Position numbers and translations under genes: made by a program. Shown one piece after another: positions 6,670 to 14,589 of a stretch of 42,718 nt of DNA; positions within the stretch are counted from its first letter, which is position 1, and every line of letters starts with the position of its first letter. Source of the stretch: Candidatus Omnitrophota bacterium. Lineage in GTDB: Bacteria > Omnitrophota > Gorgyraeia > Gygaellales > Profunditerraquicolaceae. The notes beneath the pieces are model-generated. The model was not told the DNA's origin, did no database searches, and saw nothing but the letters and a program-made list of their open reading frames with translations. The stretch lies in contig JAQTQQ010000011.1 in NCBI GenBank assembly GCA_028712175.1, forward strand, positions 1 through 42,718. The letters are read 5' to 3'.

Positions 6670-6719
6670 AAAACAAAAACGTCCCCACCCCTTTAAAAGG
6701 GTAAAGGACGCCTTAGTCC
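6670..6719 (-). terminator. Second terminator-like hairpin just before the sigma gene
   Basis: CGTCCTT (6710-6704) pairs with GGGGACG (6686-6680), then two mismatches, then CCCTT with AAGGG, followed by TTTTTGTTTT (6679-6670). It ends just before the ribosome site. A hairpin GGAC-TAAGGC-GTCC (6719-6706), with a hexaloop having G4 but T1, overlaps its 5' arm, echoing the upstream P2/terminator pair. Confidence 0.6.
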
Positions 6720-6767
6720 AAATAACTCCGCAAGAAATAACTTATGCGGATTCGCCAGATTATGGCG

Positions 6768-6804
6768 AAAAAAAAGCCTTCCGGCAAAATAATCGCCAGA
6801 AGAC
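6768..6804 (-). terminator. Intrinsic terminator T1 in the sigma-factor leader
   Basis: GTCTTCTGGC (6804-6795) pairs with GCCGGAAGGC (6785-6776) over ten base pairs, two of them G-U. The loop is nine bases and eight T follow at 6775-6768. It sits about 60 bases after the promoter and 113 bases before the gene. Confidence 0.92.
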
Positions 6805-6832
6805 TTCTATGTCTTTACTACAACGCTGTAAT
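6800..6832 (-). promoter_or_regulatory. Dual-hexaloop ANTAR-type antiterminator (P1 and P2) of the sigma gene
   Basis: P1 (6832-6817) is ATTAC-AGCGTT-GTAGT. P2 (6815-6800) is AAGAC-ATAGAA-GTCTT. Both have five-base-pair stems and six-base loops with A at position 1 and G at position 4, and one base separates them. The P2 3' arm GTCTT is also the start of the terminator 5' arm, so P2 and terminator exclude each other. That is the layout of RNA sites bound by ANTAR proteins such as EutV and NasR. The GAF-ANTAR gene is immediately upstream. No function has been tested here. Confidence 0.85.
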
Positions 6833-6840
6833 CTGTTAAA

Positions 6841-6868
6841 AGTATACCATAACTCCAGCTGCTGTCAA
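6841..6868 (-). promoter_or_regulatory. Housekeeping promoter of the sigma gene
   Basis: TTGACA (6868-6863), a 16-base spacer and TATACT (6846-6841). It begins 13 bases after the GAF-ANTAR stop. Transcription should start near 6834, just ahead of hairpin P1. Confidence 0.88.
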
Positions 6869-6880
6869 GCAAAAATACGG

Positions 6881-7603
6881 CTATTTCTTAGTCTTTATGT
6901 CTTTTGCTAGAATAATTGCTTCAGCTACTTCACGCATAGACTTACGCATATCCATACTTTGCTTCTGTATCAGGCGATACGCCTCTGAAGGCAGAATGTT
7001 TGCATCCTGGGAAAGAATATCTTTTGCCCGCTCAACAAGTTTTCGCGTAGTAAGCGCCTCTTCTGCAGAACGAGCGCGTAAGTCCAGCTCCGCATTTTCT
7101 ATGGCAAGAGCAGCCTGATTAGCCAAAGCAGTCAAGAGGTCCAGTTCATGTTTGGAGAATTTATGTTTCTTTGAAGTATAACAATTGAGCACCCCGATAA
7201 CTCTTCCTTTCACCGCTAAGGGCACGCAAGCCAAAGAACATAACCCTTCTTTTTTAGCAATATCCTGGTTTAAATAACGCGCATCTTTCTTAATATCCAA
7301 AACACAAATTGCCTTATTATCCTTAGCAACTACGCCGGCCACGCCTTCCCCAAGCCGGATATTTAGTTTTTTATTGTAAGCCTCGGATATTGACTGAGTG
7401 GCTTTAACCACCAATTCTTTCTTCTCAGGGTCTAAAAGCATCAAGGAAGATATTTTTGAATTCATAATTTCGGCAGTCACTTGCACAACCAAACGCAATA
7501 ACTCCTCCAAGTACATACCGGAAGTAATCAGGTTCGCAACTTTTGAAATTGCCTCAATCTGCTTCACATAAACCTGAAATTTATCTTTTTTAGCCTTTGC
7601 CAT
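6881..7603 (-). CDS. GAF-ANTAR RNA-binding antiterminator
   Basis: A 240-residue cytoplasmic regulator. Residues 25-172 form a GAF sensor domain (LGEGVAGVVAKDNKAICVLD, ACVPLAVKGRVIGVLNCY, LANQAALAIENAEL). Residues 180-236 form an ANTAR domain with the three-helix signature TRKLVERAKDIL, SEAYRLIQKQS and MREVAEAII. ANTAR domains bind paired hexaloop hairpins and prevent terminator formation. There is no receiver domain, so the trigger is likely a ligand or redox change at the GAF domain. Its ATG overlaps the aminotransferase stop (TAATG), so it is co-expressed with that gene, asnC-type and nadE. The next leader downstream has the matching RNA motif, making the sigma gene its most likely target. 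Confidence 0.92.
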   Translation of the reverse strand: MAKAKKDKFQVYVKQIEAISKVANLITSGMYLEELLRLVVQVTAEIMNSKISSLMLLDPEKKELVVKATQSISEAYNKKLNIRLGEGVAGVVAKDNKAICVLDIKKDARYLNQDIAKKEGLCSLACVPLAVKGRVIGVLNCYTSKKHKFSKHELDLLTALANQAALAIENAELDLRARSAEEALTTRKLVERAKDILSQDANILPSEAYRLIQKQSMDMRKSMREVAEAIILAKDIKTKK

Positions 7604-8754
7604 TATCTTCTTTTCTCTAAAAACTTCTTTATTCTATTCAAAGCTTCCTTTAAATTATCCATGCTGGAAGCATAAGAAATCCTGATATATCCTTCTGCTC
7701 CGGGCCCAAAAGCTGTTCCCGGCACAACCGCCACCTTTTCTTCTTCCAATAATTTACGCGAGAAATCCATCGAGTTTAATCCCGAGCTTTTTATGGAAGG
7801 AAATGCATAAAAGGCCCCTTGCGGCCTTTGGCATTTTAATCCCAAAGAATTCAATTCAGCAATGATAAATTCCCTCCTACGGTTGTATTCGCGTTTCATC
7901 TGTTCTACCGATCTCCTGCCGCATGCCAAAGCCTCTGCTGCTGCCATTTGGCTTGTAATCGGAACACACATAATCGTATATTGATGAATTTTGGTCATTG
8001 CTGCAATGATCTCTTTCGGCCCGCAGGCAAAACCGACACGCCAGCCGGTCATTGCATATGACTTGGAGAACCCGTTAAAATAAACCGTATTATTCTTTGC
8101 CTTCGGCAATGTCGGAAAAGCAATATGCTTGAAATCATAAGTTAAGTCGCCATAAACTTCGTCGCTGATACAAAGTATTTTATTGTTTACTAAAACCCTG
8201 TTGATTTCTTCTAGCTCCTTACGGCGATAAGAAACACCTGTGGGGTTCGTTGGATAATTTAAAACAATTCCTTTAGTTTTTTTATCAATATGTTTTTCTA
8301 AAAGCTTTGGCGTAATTTTAAACCCATCTTTTGAAGTGTCAATATAAACGGGCGTGCCGCCGGTAAGTTCAGTAACCGGGCCATAAGAAACATAACTTGG
8401 CTGAGGAATTAATATTTTATCCCCGGGGTTGATTATCGACCGCAGGACAAGGTCAAGCCCCTCGCTTACGCCTACAGTAATCAATATTTCTTCCTCCGGA
8501 CAATAATCAAGCCCAAATTTATTTTTTAAATACCTATGGATACCTAAACGCAATTTATAGAGTCCCTTATTTGAAGTGTAACTGGTAAACCCCTCTTCAA
8601 GAGAATAAATTCCCGCTTCCCGGATTTGCCAAGGAGTAACAAAATCCGGCTCCCCCACACCCAGAGATATTACATCCTTCATCCCAAGCACTAAATCAAA
8701 AAATGCCCGGATCCCGGATGGCTGCATTTTTTCCACAACTTTTGATATTTTCAT
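7603..8754 (-). CDS. Class I/II PLP-dependent aminotransferase (aspartate aminotransferase family)
   Basis: A 383-residue fold-type I aminotransferase that moves amino groups between an amino acid and 2-oxoglutarate. Motifs seen are VGEPDF near residue 33, NYPTNPTG at 166-173, SDEVYGDLTY at 197-206 and the PLP-binding Lys231 in GFSKSYAMTGWRVG. The aspartate family is the closest match, but substrate (aspartate, alanine or aromatic) cannot be fixed from the sequence. It follows an Lrp/AsnC regulator and is coupled to the GAF-ANTAR gene by a one-base stop/start overlap, placing it in a nitrogen-metabolism operon. Confidence 0.88.
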   Translation of the reverse strand: MKISKVVEKMQPSGIRAFFDLVLGMKDVISLGVGEPDFVTPWQIREAGIYSLEEGFTSYTSNKGLYKLRLGIHRYLKNKFGLDYCPEEEILITVGVSEGLDLVLRSIINPGDKILIPQPSYVSYGPVTELTGGTPVYIDTSKDGFKITPKLLEKHIDKKTKGIVLNYPTNPTGVSYRRKELEEINRVLVNNKILCISDEVYGDLTYDFKHIAFPTLPKAKNNTVYFNGFSKSYAMTGWRVGFACGPKEIIAAMTKIHQYTIMCVPITSQMAAAEALACGRRSVEQMKREYNRRREFIIAELNSLGLKCQRPQGAFYAFPSIKSSGLNSMDFSRKLLEEEKVAVVPGTAFGPGAEGYIRISYASSMDNLKEALNRIKKFLEKRR

Positions 8755-8773
8755 TTTTCTTATAGTTTCCTAC

Positions 8774-8809
8774 GAGCTAAGAGCTGTGAGCTAATAGCTA
8801 ATTGCTATT
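8774..8809. repeat. Short AGCTA-type tandem repeat over the asnC-type stop
   Basis: A run of GAGCTAA, GAGCTGT, GAGCTAAT, AGCTAATT and GCTATT units with a period of 7-8 bases. It fills the gap between the Lrp/AsnC gene and the aminotransferase and reaches into the last codons of the former. Its short period resembles the repeat at 923-1010. Confidence 0.65.
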
Positions 8810-9276
8810 CTCTTATTTTCGGATTTATGCTTTAAAATCACTCCGTCTTCTTTATATTTCTTTAATAAAAAGTGTGTCGCTGTTCCGCGCACATGTTCCA
8901 AGCAGGAAAGCTTTTCTGCCACAAAGTTAGAAACCGTGTGCAGATTCTTGCCCTCCACCACGACCAATAAATCATAGGTACCGCTGATTAGATAACAACT
9001 GGTTACCTCGGGAAATGAATAAATGCGTTCGGCAATTTTATCAAAACCAAGGTCCTTTTGCGGGACTATGTTCACTTCGATTAAAGCCCTGACCTCCGAT
9101 TCGGTATCCCGGATCAAATCTTTATTGATAACGGCCTTGTATTTTAGAATCGCCCCCTCTTTTTCATATTTCTTAATCGCTTTTTTTACCGTATCGGGTG
9201 ATTTACGCAGCATTTTAGCGATATCTTCAACAGTTGCGCGGCCGTCCTTTTCCAGAATCTCTAATATTTCATCCAT
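8791..9276 (-). CDS. Lrp/AsnC family transcriptional regulator
   Basis: A 161-residue feast/famine regulator. Residues 1-50 hold the winged helix-turn-helix (LEKDGRATVEDIAKMLRKSP, then KKAIKKYEKEGAI). Residues 60-135 hold the RAM ligand domain (EVRALIEVNIVPQKDLGFDK, YLISGTYDLLVVVEG). Such proteins sense amino acids and often control the adjacent gene, here an aminotransferase. An AAAGGGAG ribosome site supports the start at 9276. The last five residues IAISY are written by an AGCTA-type intergenic repeat, so the tail is probably not functional. Confidence 0.9.
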   Translation of the reverse strand: MDEILEILEKDGRATVEDIAKMLRKSPDTVKKAIKKYEKEGAILKYKAVINKDLIRDTESEVRALIEVNIVPQKDLGFDKIAERIYSFPEVTSCYLISGTYDLLVVVEGKNLHTVSNFVAEKLSCLEHVRGTATHFLLKKYKEDGVILKHKSENKRIAISY

Positions 9277-9293
9277 TTTTTAGCTCTCCCTTT

Positions 9294-10013
9294 TTAATGA
9301 ATAGTGCATATTTGTGCGCCTTTTCGTTTATGTTCCGATTTTTTATGCATCCTCATTATTTTATCTACCTTAATCTTGCCAGCGGCCTGTTTATTTTTAT
9401 TGCAGAAATTATCTAAAATATTATCCAGCTCATTATAGGTTATACCCATCTCTCCTTCGTCGGTTTGCCCCTGCCAAAGTCCGGCAGTGGGAGGCTTAAC
9501 AATAATATTTTGAGGTATTCCTAATTCTTGGGCTAGTTTACGCACCTGGCGCTTGAATAAATCCGCTATCGGCAAGATATCCACTCCCCCATCCCCGTAT
9601 TTAGTAAAATAACCTACTAAAAGTTCGGATTTATTCCCTGTTCCGCAAACAAGATAATTCAATTTGTTAGCGAAATAATAAAGCGTGCTCATGCGCAGCC
9701 TCGGCTTAAGGTTGCCTCTGGCTAAACCGCCTGCTTTTGGCAGAATTCTTAAAAAATTATTATACAAACCGGACAAATCAATTAACTTTGATTTGAGCCC
9801 GAGAACTTTTGCGACTAATTTGGCGTCTTTTAAATCCTCTGCATGGCTATTACAAGGCATAAAAAGAACGAGTAAATTATTCTTCCCGACCGCTGCTTTG
9901 CACAATGCAGCAACTACGGCGGAATCTATGCCACCGGAAAGCCCCATAACAATACCTTTGGCCCCGGCATCCTTAACTTGCTGCTTAATCCATGAAATAA
10001 TCTTATTTTTCAT
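9294..10013 (-). CDS. nadE: NH3-dependent NAD+ synthetase
   Basis: Final step of NAD synthesis, amidating deamido-NAD with ammonia and ATP. It has the PP-loop motif GLSGGIDSAVVAAL near residue 25, the GTGNKSELLVGYFTKYGDGG block, and PPTAGLWQGQTDE. There is no glutaminase domain, so it depends on free ammonia, which links it to nitrogen state. I place the start at the ATG 10011-10013 (239 residues). An in-frame TTG at 10070 exists, but it lies inside the promoter spacer. It begins the nadE, asnC-type, aminotransferase, GAF-ANTAR operon. Confidence 0.92.
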   Translation of the reverse strand: MKNKIISWIKQQVKDAGAKGIVMGLSGGIDSAVVAALCKAAVGKNNLLVLFMPCNSHAEDLKDAKLVAKVLGLKSKLIDLSGLYNNFLRILPKAGGLARGNLKPRLRMSTLYYFANKLNYLVCGTGNKSELLVGYFTKYGDGGVDILPIADLFKRQVRKLAQELGIPQNIIVKPPTAGLWQGQTDEGEMGITYNELDNILDNFCNKNKQAAGKIKVDKIMRMHKKSEHKRKGAQICTIH

Positions 10014-10058
10014 ACTTAAATCACTGGAAGGAATTTCCCTGTTACGGATATTTGACTT

Positions 10059-10086
10059 ATAATAGCACAACTGGTAACAGGGTCAA
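10059..10086 (-). promoter_or_regulatory. Promoter of the nadE operon
   Basis: TTGACC (10086-10081), 16 bases, TATTAT (10064-10059). It lies between phoU and nadE and separates the phosphate operon from the nitrogen operon. Confidence 0.7.
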
Positions 10087-10102
10087 GGATATAATGGCGG
10101 GC

Positions 10103-10771
10103 CTATTTAAGTTCCTCCGGGTGGTGCTTGACTACTTTCGCCTCAACCATATAGATTACATCTTCGGCAATATTGGTAGCATGGTCACATATCCGCTCAA
10201 GGAACCTTGCTATAAGCAAAAGCGGCACAGCTCTTGGCGCGGTTTGGCCATCTTTAACCATATAATCTTCAATTAGCTCTTTTTGTATAGCATTTCTTAA
10301 ATTGTCGGCGTCAGAATCTAAAAGCATTATTTTTTTTGCTGTCTGGATATCCCTTTTAACAAAGGAATCTATCGCCATCTTAACCATACCCTGCGCAACA
10401 GAAGCAAGGCGCGGAATATCTACCAACGGCTTTAAAAGTGGCTTATCCGCAATCTCTGATACGCGCTGGCAGATATCGACAGCGATATCAATAATTCTCT
10501 CCAGTTCTGCATTTATCTTCATTCCCGTTGTTATAAACCTAAGGTCTCCTGCCATCGGTTGGTGCCGTGCAATCAAATCCAGGCACTTCTCGTCTATTAC
10601 TAACTCCAATTCATCAATCAACTTATCATTATTGATAACCTCTAATGCCTTATTCCTGTCCCGCTCTCTAAGCGACTCGATAGATTTAAATATCGCCTCT
10701 TCCGCAAAAGCGCCCATCTTTAATATCTGGTTATTTAAATCCTGTAACTCCTCATCAAAATGTTTTACCAT
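10103..10771 (-). CDS. phoU: Phosphate signalling protein PhoU
   Basis: A 222-residue all-helical protein with two PhoU repeats, each a three-helix bundle with acidic metal-binding motifs (ExxxD types such as ELERIIDIAVDIC and LERICDHATNIAED). PhoU couples the Pst transporter to the PhoR kinase and shuts off the Pho response when phosphate is ample. It follows arsC by 12 bases with an AGGAGG site and closes the pst operon, as in many bacteria. Confidence 0.95.
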   Translation of the reverse strand: MVKHFDEELQDLNNQILKMGAFAEEAIFKSIESLRERDRNKALEVINNDKLIDELELVIDEKCLDLIARHQPMAGDLRFITTGMKINAELERIIDIAVDICQRVSEIADKPLLKPLVDIPRLASVAQGMVKMAIDSFVKRDIQTAKKIMLLDSDADNLRNAIQKELIEDYMVKDGQTAPRAVPLLLIARFLERICDHATNIAEDVIYMVEAKVVKHHPEELK

Positions 10772-10783
10772 TATTCCTCCTGG

Positions 10784-11188
10784 CTACTCAGGCTTACTAT
10801 TGCCTATATCCTTGATCAGCCTTTTAACATGATCTGAGATACTATCTCTGGTTTTCCTGAAAAAATGAATATCTTTACCCTTAGGGTCATCTATCTTCCA
10901 CTCAATATGTTTATCCGCCGGGAAAAAAGGGCAAGTATCCTGACAGCCTAAAGTTATTACATAATCAAATTTATTCACAGCTAACGCATCAAATCCTTTA
11001 GAGGCGTTATTGGAAATATCTATACCTGCCTCCCTCATTACCTCTATTGCCATAGGATTGATGATTCCGGAAGGCTTAGAACCTGCGCTATAGGCCTCGA
11101 TTACTTTCTTGCCGAGCTCTTTAGCAATACCTTCAGCTATCTGGGAACGGCAAGAATTTTCAACGCAAACAAAAAGCACTCTTTTCAT
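10784..11188 (-). CDS. arsC: Arsenate reductase, thioredoxin-coupled low-MW phosphatase type
   Basis: A 134-residue ArsC of the low-molecular-weight tyrosine phosphatase fold, reducing arsenate to arsenite. The phosphate-binding loop is Cys8-ENS-Arg14 (CX5R, CVENSCRS), and two further cysteines, Cys82 and Cys86, sit in ITLGCQDTCPFFP, as needed for the thiol relay. The DPKGKD motif supplies the general acid Asp. A plain tyrosine phosphatase would lack the Cys pair. It starts one base after the pstB stop, with the GGGGAGG site inside pstB. No arsenite efflux gene is in the window. Confidence 0.87.
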   Translation of the reverse strand: MKRVLFVCVENSCRSQIAEGIAKELGKKVIEAYSAGSKPSGIINPMAIEVMREAGIDISNNASKGFDALAVNKFDYVITLGCQDTCPFFPADKHIEWKIDDPKGKDIHFFRKTRDSISDHVKRLIKDIGNSKPE

Positions 11189-11950
11189 TTATCCAAACCT
11201 CCCCGTTATATACGCCTCCGTCCTCTTATCCTTAGGGGCGGTAAATATATCCTGAGTTCTGCCGAATTCGATTAATTCTCCTAATAAGAAAAATCCGGTA
11301 TAATCCGATACCCTGGCTGCTTGCTGCATATTATGAGTTACTATAACAATAGTATAGTCCTTTTTCAACTCCAAAATAAGCTCTTCTATCTTGCCTGTTG
11401 AGATCGGATCCAAGCTTGCGCATGGCTCATCAAAAAGAATAACCTCTGTCTCTACGGCTAAGCAGCGGGCAATGCATAATCTCTGCTGCTGCCCTCCTGA
11501 CAAACCCAACGCACTCTCCTTAAGCCTGCATTTAACCTCTTCCCATAAAGCAGCCTTCTTAAGGGTTTGGACAACCTTTTCTTCAATAAAATCTTTATTC
11601 TTTATGCCGTTTACCCTCAAACCGTAGGCGATATTGTCAAAGATGCTTTTGGGAAAAGGATTCGGTTTCTGGAATACCATTCCAACCCTTCTTCGTATAT
11701 CGACTGCTTCAATGCAGGGAGAATTAATATCCTCCCCGTCAATATAAATTTTTCCCGTAAGCTTAGTGCCGGCGATTAATTCATTCATCCGGTTAAAAAG
11801 CCTGATAAATGTTGATTTCCCGCATCCTGACGGACCGATTAAGGCAGTAACCCGGTTACTGAATATATTCAAGTCCACAGACTTAAGCGCCTGCGTGTTT
11901 CCGTAAAAAAAATTAATTTTGTCTGCCTTCATTTTTATATCGTTATCCAT
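11189..11950 (-). CDS. pstB: Phosphate ABC transporter ATP-binding protein
   Basis: A 253-residue ABC ATPase energising high-affinity phosphate uptake. Walker A is GPSGCGKST near residue 40, the signature is LSGGQQQR, and Walker B is [13 protein letters not shown]. The PstB-specific segments [25 protein letters not shown] and NRMNEL are present. It overlaps pstA by eight bases and is followed directly by arsC. Confidence 0.97.
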   Translation of the reverse strand: MDNDIKMKADKINFFYGNTQALKSVDLNIFSNRVTALIGPSGCGKSTFIRLFNRMNELIAGTKLTGKIYIDGEDINSPCIEAVDIRRRVGMVFQKPNPFPKSIFDNIAYGLRVNGIKNKDFIEEKVVQTLKKAALWEEVKCRLKESALGLSGGQQQRLCIARCLAVETEVILFDEPCASLDPISTGKIEELILELKKDYTIVIVTHNMQQAARVSDYTGFFLLGELIEFGRTQDIFTAPKDKRTEAYITGRFG

Positions 11951-12791
11951 GATAACTCCTCTGTCTTTGGCGTAAATATATCGCTATCCCTGAAATAAAT
12001 AAAACCAGAAAAAGCAAGATAAGGCTGCACCCATAGGCAATTGCCTTCTGTTTATCCGGATGCGTACCTTCGGTCATTAAGGCATATATATGATAAGGCA
12101 ACGCCATTACCTCGCTAAAAATACTCTTAGGATACCCCCGCTTATAGAATGCCGCGGCAGTAAATAAAATCGGGGCAGTCTCTCCTGCTGCCCTGCCGAT
12201 ACTTAAAATAACCCCGGTAAGTATTCCGGGTAAAGCAGTAGGCAGAACTATCCGTTTTATCGTCTCCCATTTACTTGCACCTAAAGAGAGTGAGGCCTCG
12301 CGGATTGAATGCGGCACTGCTAGTAAAGCCTCCTGCGAAGCAGAGATAATCAAAGGGAGTGCCAATATACCTAAAGTAAGGCTTCCGGAAAGTATTGAAA
12401 CTCCAAAATTCAGGAAATTTACAAATACTGCTAAACCAAAAAGCCCGAATACAACCGAAGGAACTCCGGCAAGATTATTAATACTGATACGGATGATATT
12501 TACTACTATGCTTTTCGGAGAATATTCACAAAGGTATATTGCACAGGCAAGCCCTAAAGGAACAGCAAAGATCATAGCTCCTAAAGTTAAATACAAAGTT
12601 CCCACAATTACCGGAGCAACCCCGCCTTCGGTCATTGCATTTCTGGGCGGCTGGGTTAGAAACTCCCACGAAATAATTTGCATTCCACGCGTAAAAATAA
12701 AATATATTATTGTGCCAAGAAAGAATAGCGTAGCTATAATACAGGCAAACAAAAGAAAGAATCCGATGTTTTGAGTAATATCTTTTTTCAT
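11943..12791 (-). CDS. pstA: Phosphate ABC transporter permease PstA
   Basis: A 282-residue inner-membrane permease with six predicted helices. The coupling-helix motif [26 protein letters not shown] lies around residue 165. The IYLCEYSP region and [11 protein letters not shown] are typical of PstA. It starts two bases after the pstC stop. Confidence 0.95.
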   Translation of the reverse strand: MKKDITQNIGFFLLFACIIATLFFLGTIIYFIFTRGMQIISWEFLTQPPRNAMTEGGVAPVIVGTLYLTLGAMIFAVPLGLACAIYLCEYSPKSIVVNIIRISINNLAGVPSVVFGLFGLAVFVNFLNFGVSILSGSLTLGILALPLIISASQEALLAVPHSIREASLSLGASKWETIKRIVLPTALPGILTGVILSIGRAAGETAPILFTAAAFYKRGYPKSIFSEVMALPYHIYALMTEGTHPDKQKAIAYGCSLILLFLVLFISGIAIYLRQRQRSYHG

Positions 12792-12793
12792 AC

Positions 12794-13684
12794 CTATCCG
12801 CTTAATCCTAACTTTATCCTGAACCTGCGCGAGATTATTTCAGCAATTATATTAAAAACAAAAGTAATTAAAAACAAAACCAGGGCAATCGCAAATAAAG
12901 CGTGGTAATGGTCGCCTCCCATAGGAGCTTCTCCCATCTCTGCGGCAATTGCCGCTGTCATTGGCCTGACCGGGCCTAAAAATGTTTTTGGAATTACTGC
13001 CGCACCACCTGCAACCATCAAAACCGTCATTGTCTCGCCTATTGCCCTGCTCATCCCTAAGATTATTGCCGTAGATATACCCGAACCTGCCGCAGGAATC
13101 ACTACGCGCGTTAAGGTCTGCCACCTGTTTGCGCCTACAGCAAAGGACGCCTCCCGGAATGAGCGCGGAACATAACTTAAGGCATCTTCAGCAATAGTGC
13201 ATACCGTAGGAGTCGCCATAAGCCCTAGGATTAGGCTTGCGTTTAAAGCGGTTAAGCCGGTAGGAAGATTAAATGTTTTTTGCAAGAAAGGTGTTACTAT
13301 GACCATTCCAAAAAAACCGTAGACAACCGAAGGAATGCTTGCCAATAACTCAATTATCGGTTTTAAAAACTGTCTCTGCCTGAAACCTGCAATTTCATTA
13401 AGGTATAAAGCGCTTCCTACTCCTAAAGGAACGCATACAATGATAGCTCCTGCAGTTACCCATATTGAGCCTAAAATAAGCGGCAAGATTCCGAAATCAG
13501 GAGGTTCGTGCGTTGGATACCATCTAGTCCCGAATAAAAACTTAAAAAACCCGACATCCTTGAATATCGGAGTACCTTCTTTAAATAACACAATCATTAT
13601 CCCCACCAGAAAAAATAATGAGGAAAAAGCCAGAACAGTGAATATCCACTTATAAATTTTTTCTTTTATACGCCTGTAATTCAT
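12794..13684 (-). CDS. pstC: Phosphate ABC transporter permease PstC
   Basis: A 296-residue permease partner of PstA. Motifs are PLGVGSALYLNEIA, EASFAVGANRWQTLTRVVIPAAGSGI (coupling helix) and SRAIGETMTVLMVAGG. No clear ribosome site precedes the ATG at 13682-13684. A stable hairpin separates it from pstS, which would favour high PstS and low PstC output. Confidence 0.95.
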   Translation of the reverse strand: MNYRRIKEKIYKWIFTVLAFSSLFFLVGIMIVLFKEGTPIFKDVGFFKFLFGTRWYPTHEPPDFGILPLILGSIWVTAGAIIVCVPLGVGSALYLNEIAGFRQRQFLKPIIELLASIPSVVYGFFGMVIVTPFLQKTFNLPTGLTALNASLILGLMATPTVCTIAEDALSYVPRSFREASFAVGANRWQTLTRVVIPAAGSGISTAIILGMSRAIGETMTVLMVAGGAAVIPKTFLGPVRPMTAAIAAEMGEAPMGGDHYHALFAIALVLFLITFVFNIIAEIISRRFRIKLGLSG

Positions 13685-13702
13685 TTTTTTAAGAAATGGA
13701 GG

Positions 13703-13729
13703 CGCGGCAGGCCTTTTAAACCTGCCGCG
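13703..13729 (-). repeat. Intercistronic hairpin between pstS and pstC
   Basis: CGCGGCAGG and CCTGCCGCG form a perfect nine-base-pair stem over a nine-base A/T-rich loop. There is no long T run, so it is more likely an mRNA-stabilising or processing element for pstS than a terminator. Confidence 0.7.
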
Positions 13730-13750
13730 TTTGCCGGAGTAAACGCTTAT

Positions 13751-14566
13751 TTACTTTAACCCGACATAACCTTGAACCTCAACTAAGTCCTGCCCTCTTT
13801 TACTCTTTATAAAATCAAGGTACTCTTTAACTATACCCTGGGGCTTACCGTTTGTGTACATAAATAGCGGGCGGCTTACCGGATATTTCCCCGAAAGAAC
13901 AGTTGCGTTTGAAGGCATTACGCCGTCAACCTCAACCGCTTTAAGCTCACCGGACATAAAACCTAATCCCACATAACCTATAGCATTTGGCGTTTGGCCG
14001 ATTATCTGAGCAACTGCCTGATTAGAAGCCTGCATTAAAGCAGAAGGAACAACTTTTTCCTTATTCATTATCAGTTCACCGAATGCCTCAAAGGTCCCGC
14101 TTGCCGTATCGCGGGAAACAACTACGATCTTCCCGGGCTTTCCGCCAGCCTGCGACCAATCAGTTATCTTGCCAGTATAAATATCCCTTACCTGCTTTTT
14201 CGAAAGCTTGGATACGGGATTTGACTTATTTACTACTACCGCAATTCCATCCATTGCTACGATATGCGCAACCGGGTCCCGTCCGCGGGAAGCTGCCTTT
14301 TGTATCTCAACATCCCTGATTGACCTTGAGGAATTGGCAATATTGCAGTTTCCGTCAATTAGCGCAGTAATGCCGACACTTGATCCTCCGCCGCGCACGC
14401 TTATATCAACTCCGGAATTTTCATCCATAAATACTTCTGCTGTCTTCTGTGCAATAGGAAGAACGGTTGTTGAACCCGCTACTACTATCTTTTCGGCAAA
14501 ACAGGTGCCTGCGGCTAAGTTTAGTGCCGTTATCCCTGCTACCATCATCATTGCTAACTTTTTCAT
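13751..14566 (-). CDS. pstS: Phosphate-binding periplasmic protein
   Basis: A 271-residue periplasmic phosphate receptor with a Sec signal peptide (residues 1-24, ending CFA). The ligand loops are visible: AGSTTVLPIA near residue 31, GGGSSVGITALIDG near 60, SRSIRD and SRDTASGTFEAF near 152. It delivers phosphate to PstCA. An AAGGAGGG ribosome site precedes the start, and a leader hairpin separates it from the porin gene. Confidence 0.96.
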   Translation of the reverse strand: MKKLAMMMVAGITALNLAAGTCFAEKIVVAGSTTVLPIAQKTAEVFMDENSGVDISVRGGGSSVGITALIDGNCNIANSSRSIRDVEIQKAASRGRDPVAHIVAMDGIAVVVNKSNPVSKLSKKQVRDIYTGKITDWSQAGGKPGKIVVVSRDTASGTFEAFGELIMNKEKVVPSALMQASNQAVAQIIGQTPNAIGYVGLGFMSGELKAVEVDGVMPSNATVLSGKYPVSRPLFMYTNGKPQGIVKEYLDFIKSKRGQDLVEVQGYVGLK

Positions 14567-14589
14567 CTTTAAAACCCTCCTTGTCTACG

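Noticed and set aside
1-6900. Sigma-54 promoters for the nitrogen genes
   Set aside because: I found no TGGCAC-N5-TTGC type element in the leaders of glnA, amtB or gltB, and the local NtrC-like protein lacks the AAA+ domain.
10059-10086. Fourth copy of the two-box nitrogen promoter at nadE (GTTACCA present)
   Set aside because: GTTACCA occurs, but after 13 bases there is no TTTACTTGTA. It lies in the spacer of an ordinary promoter.
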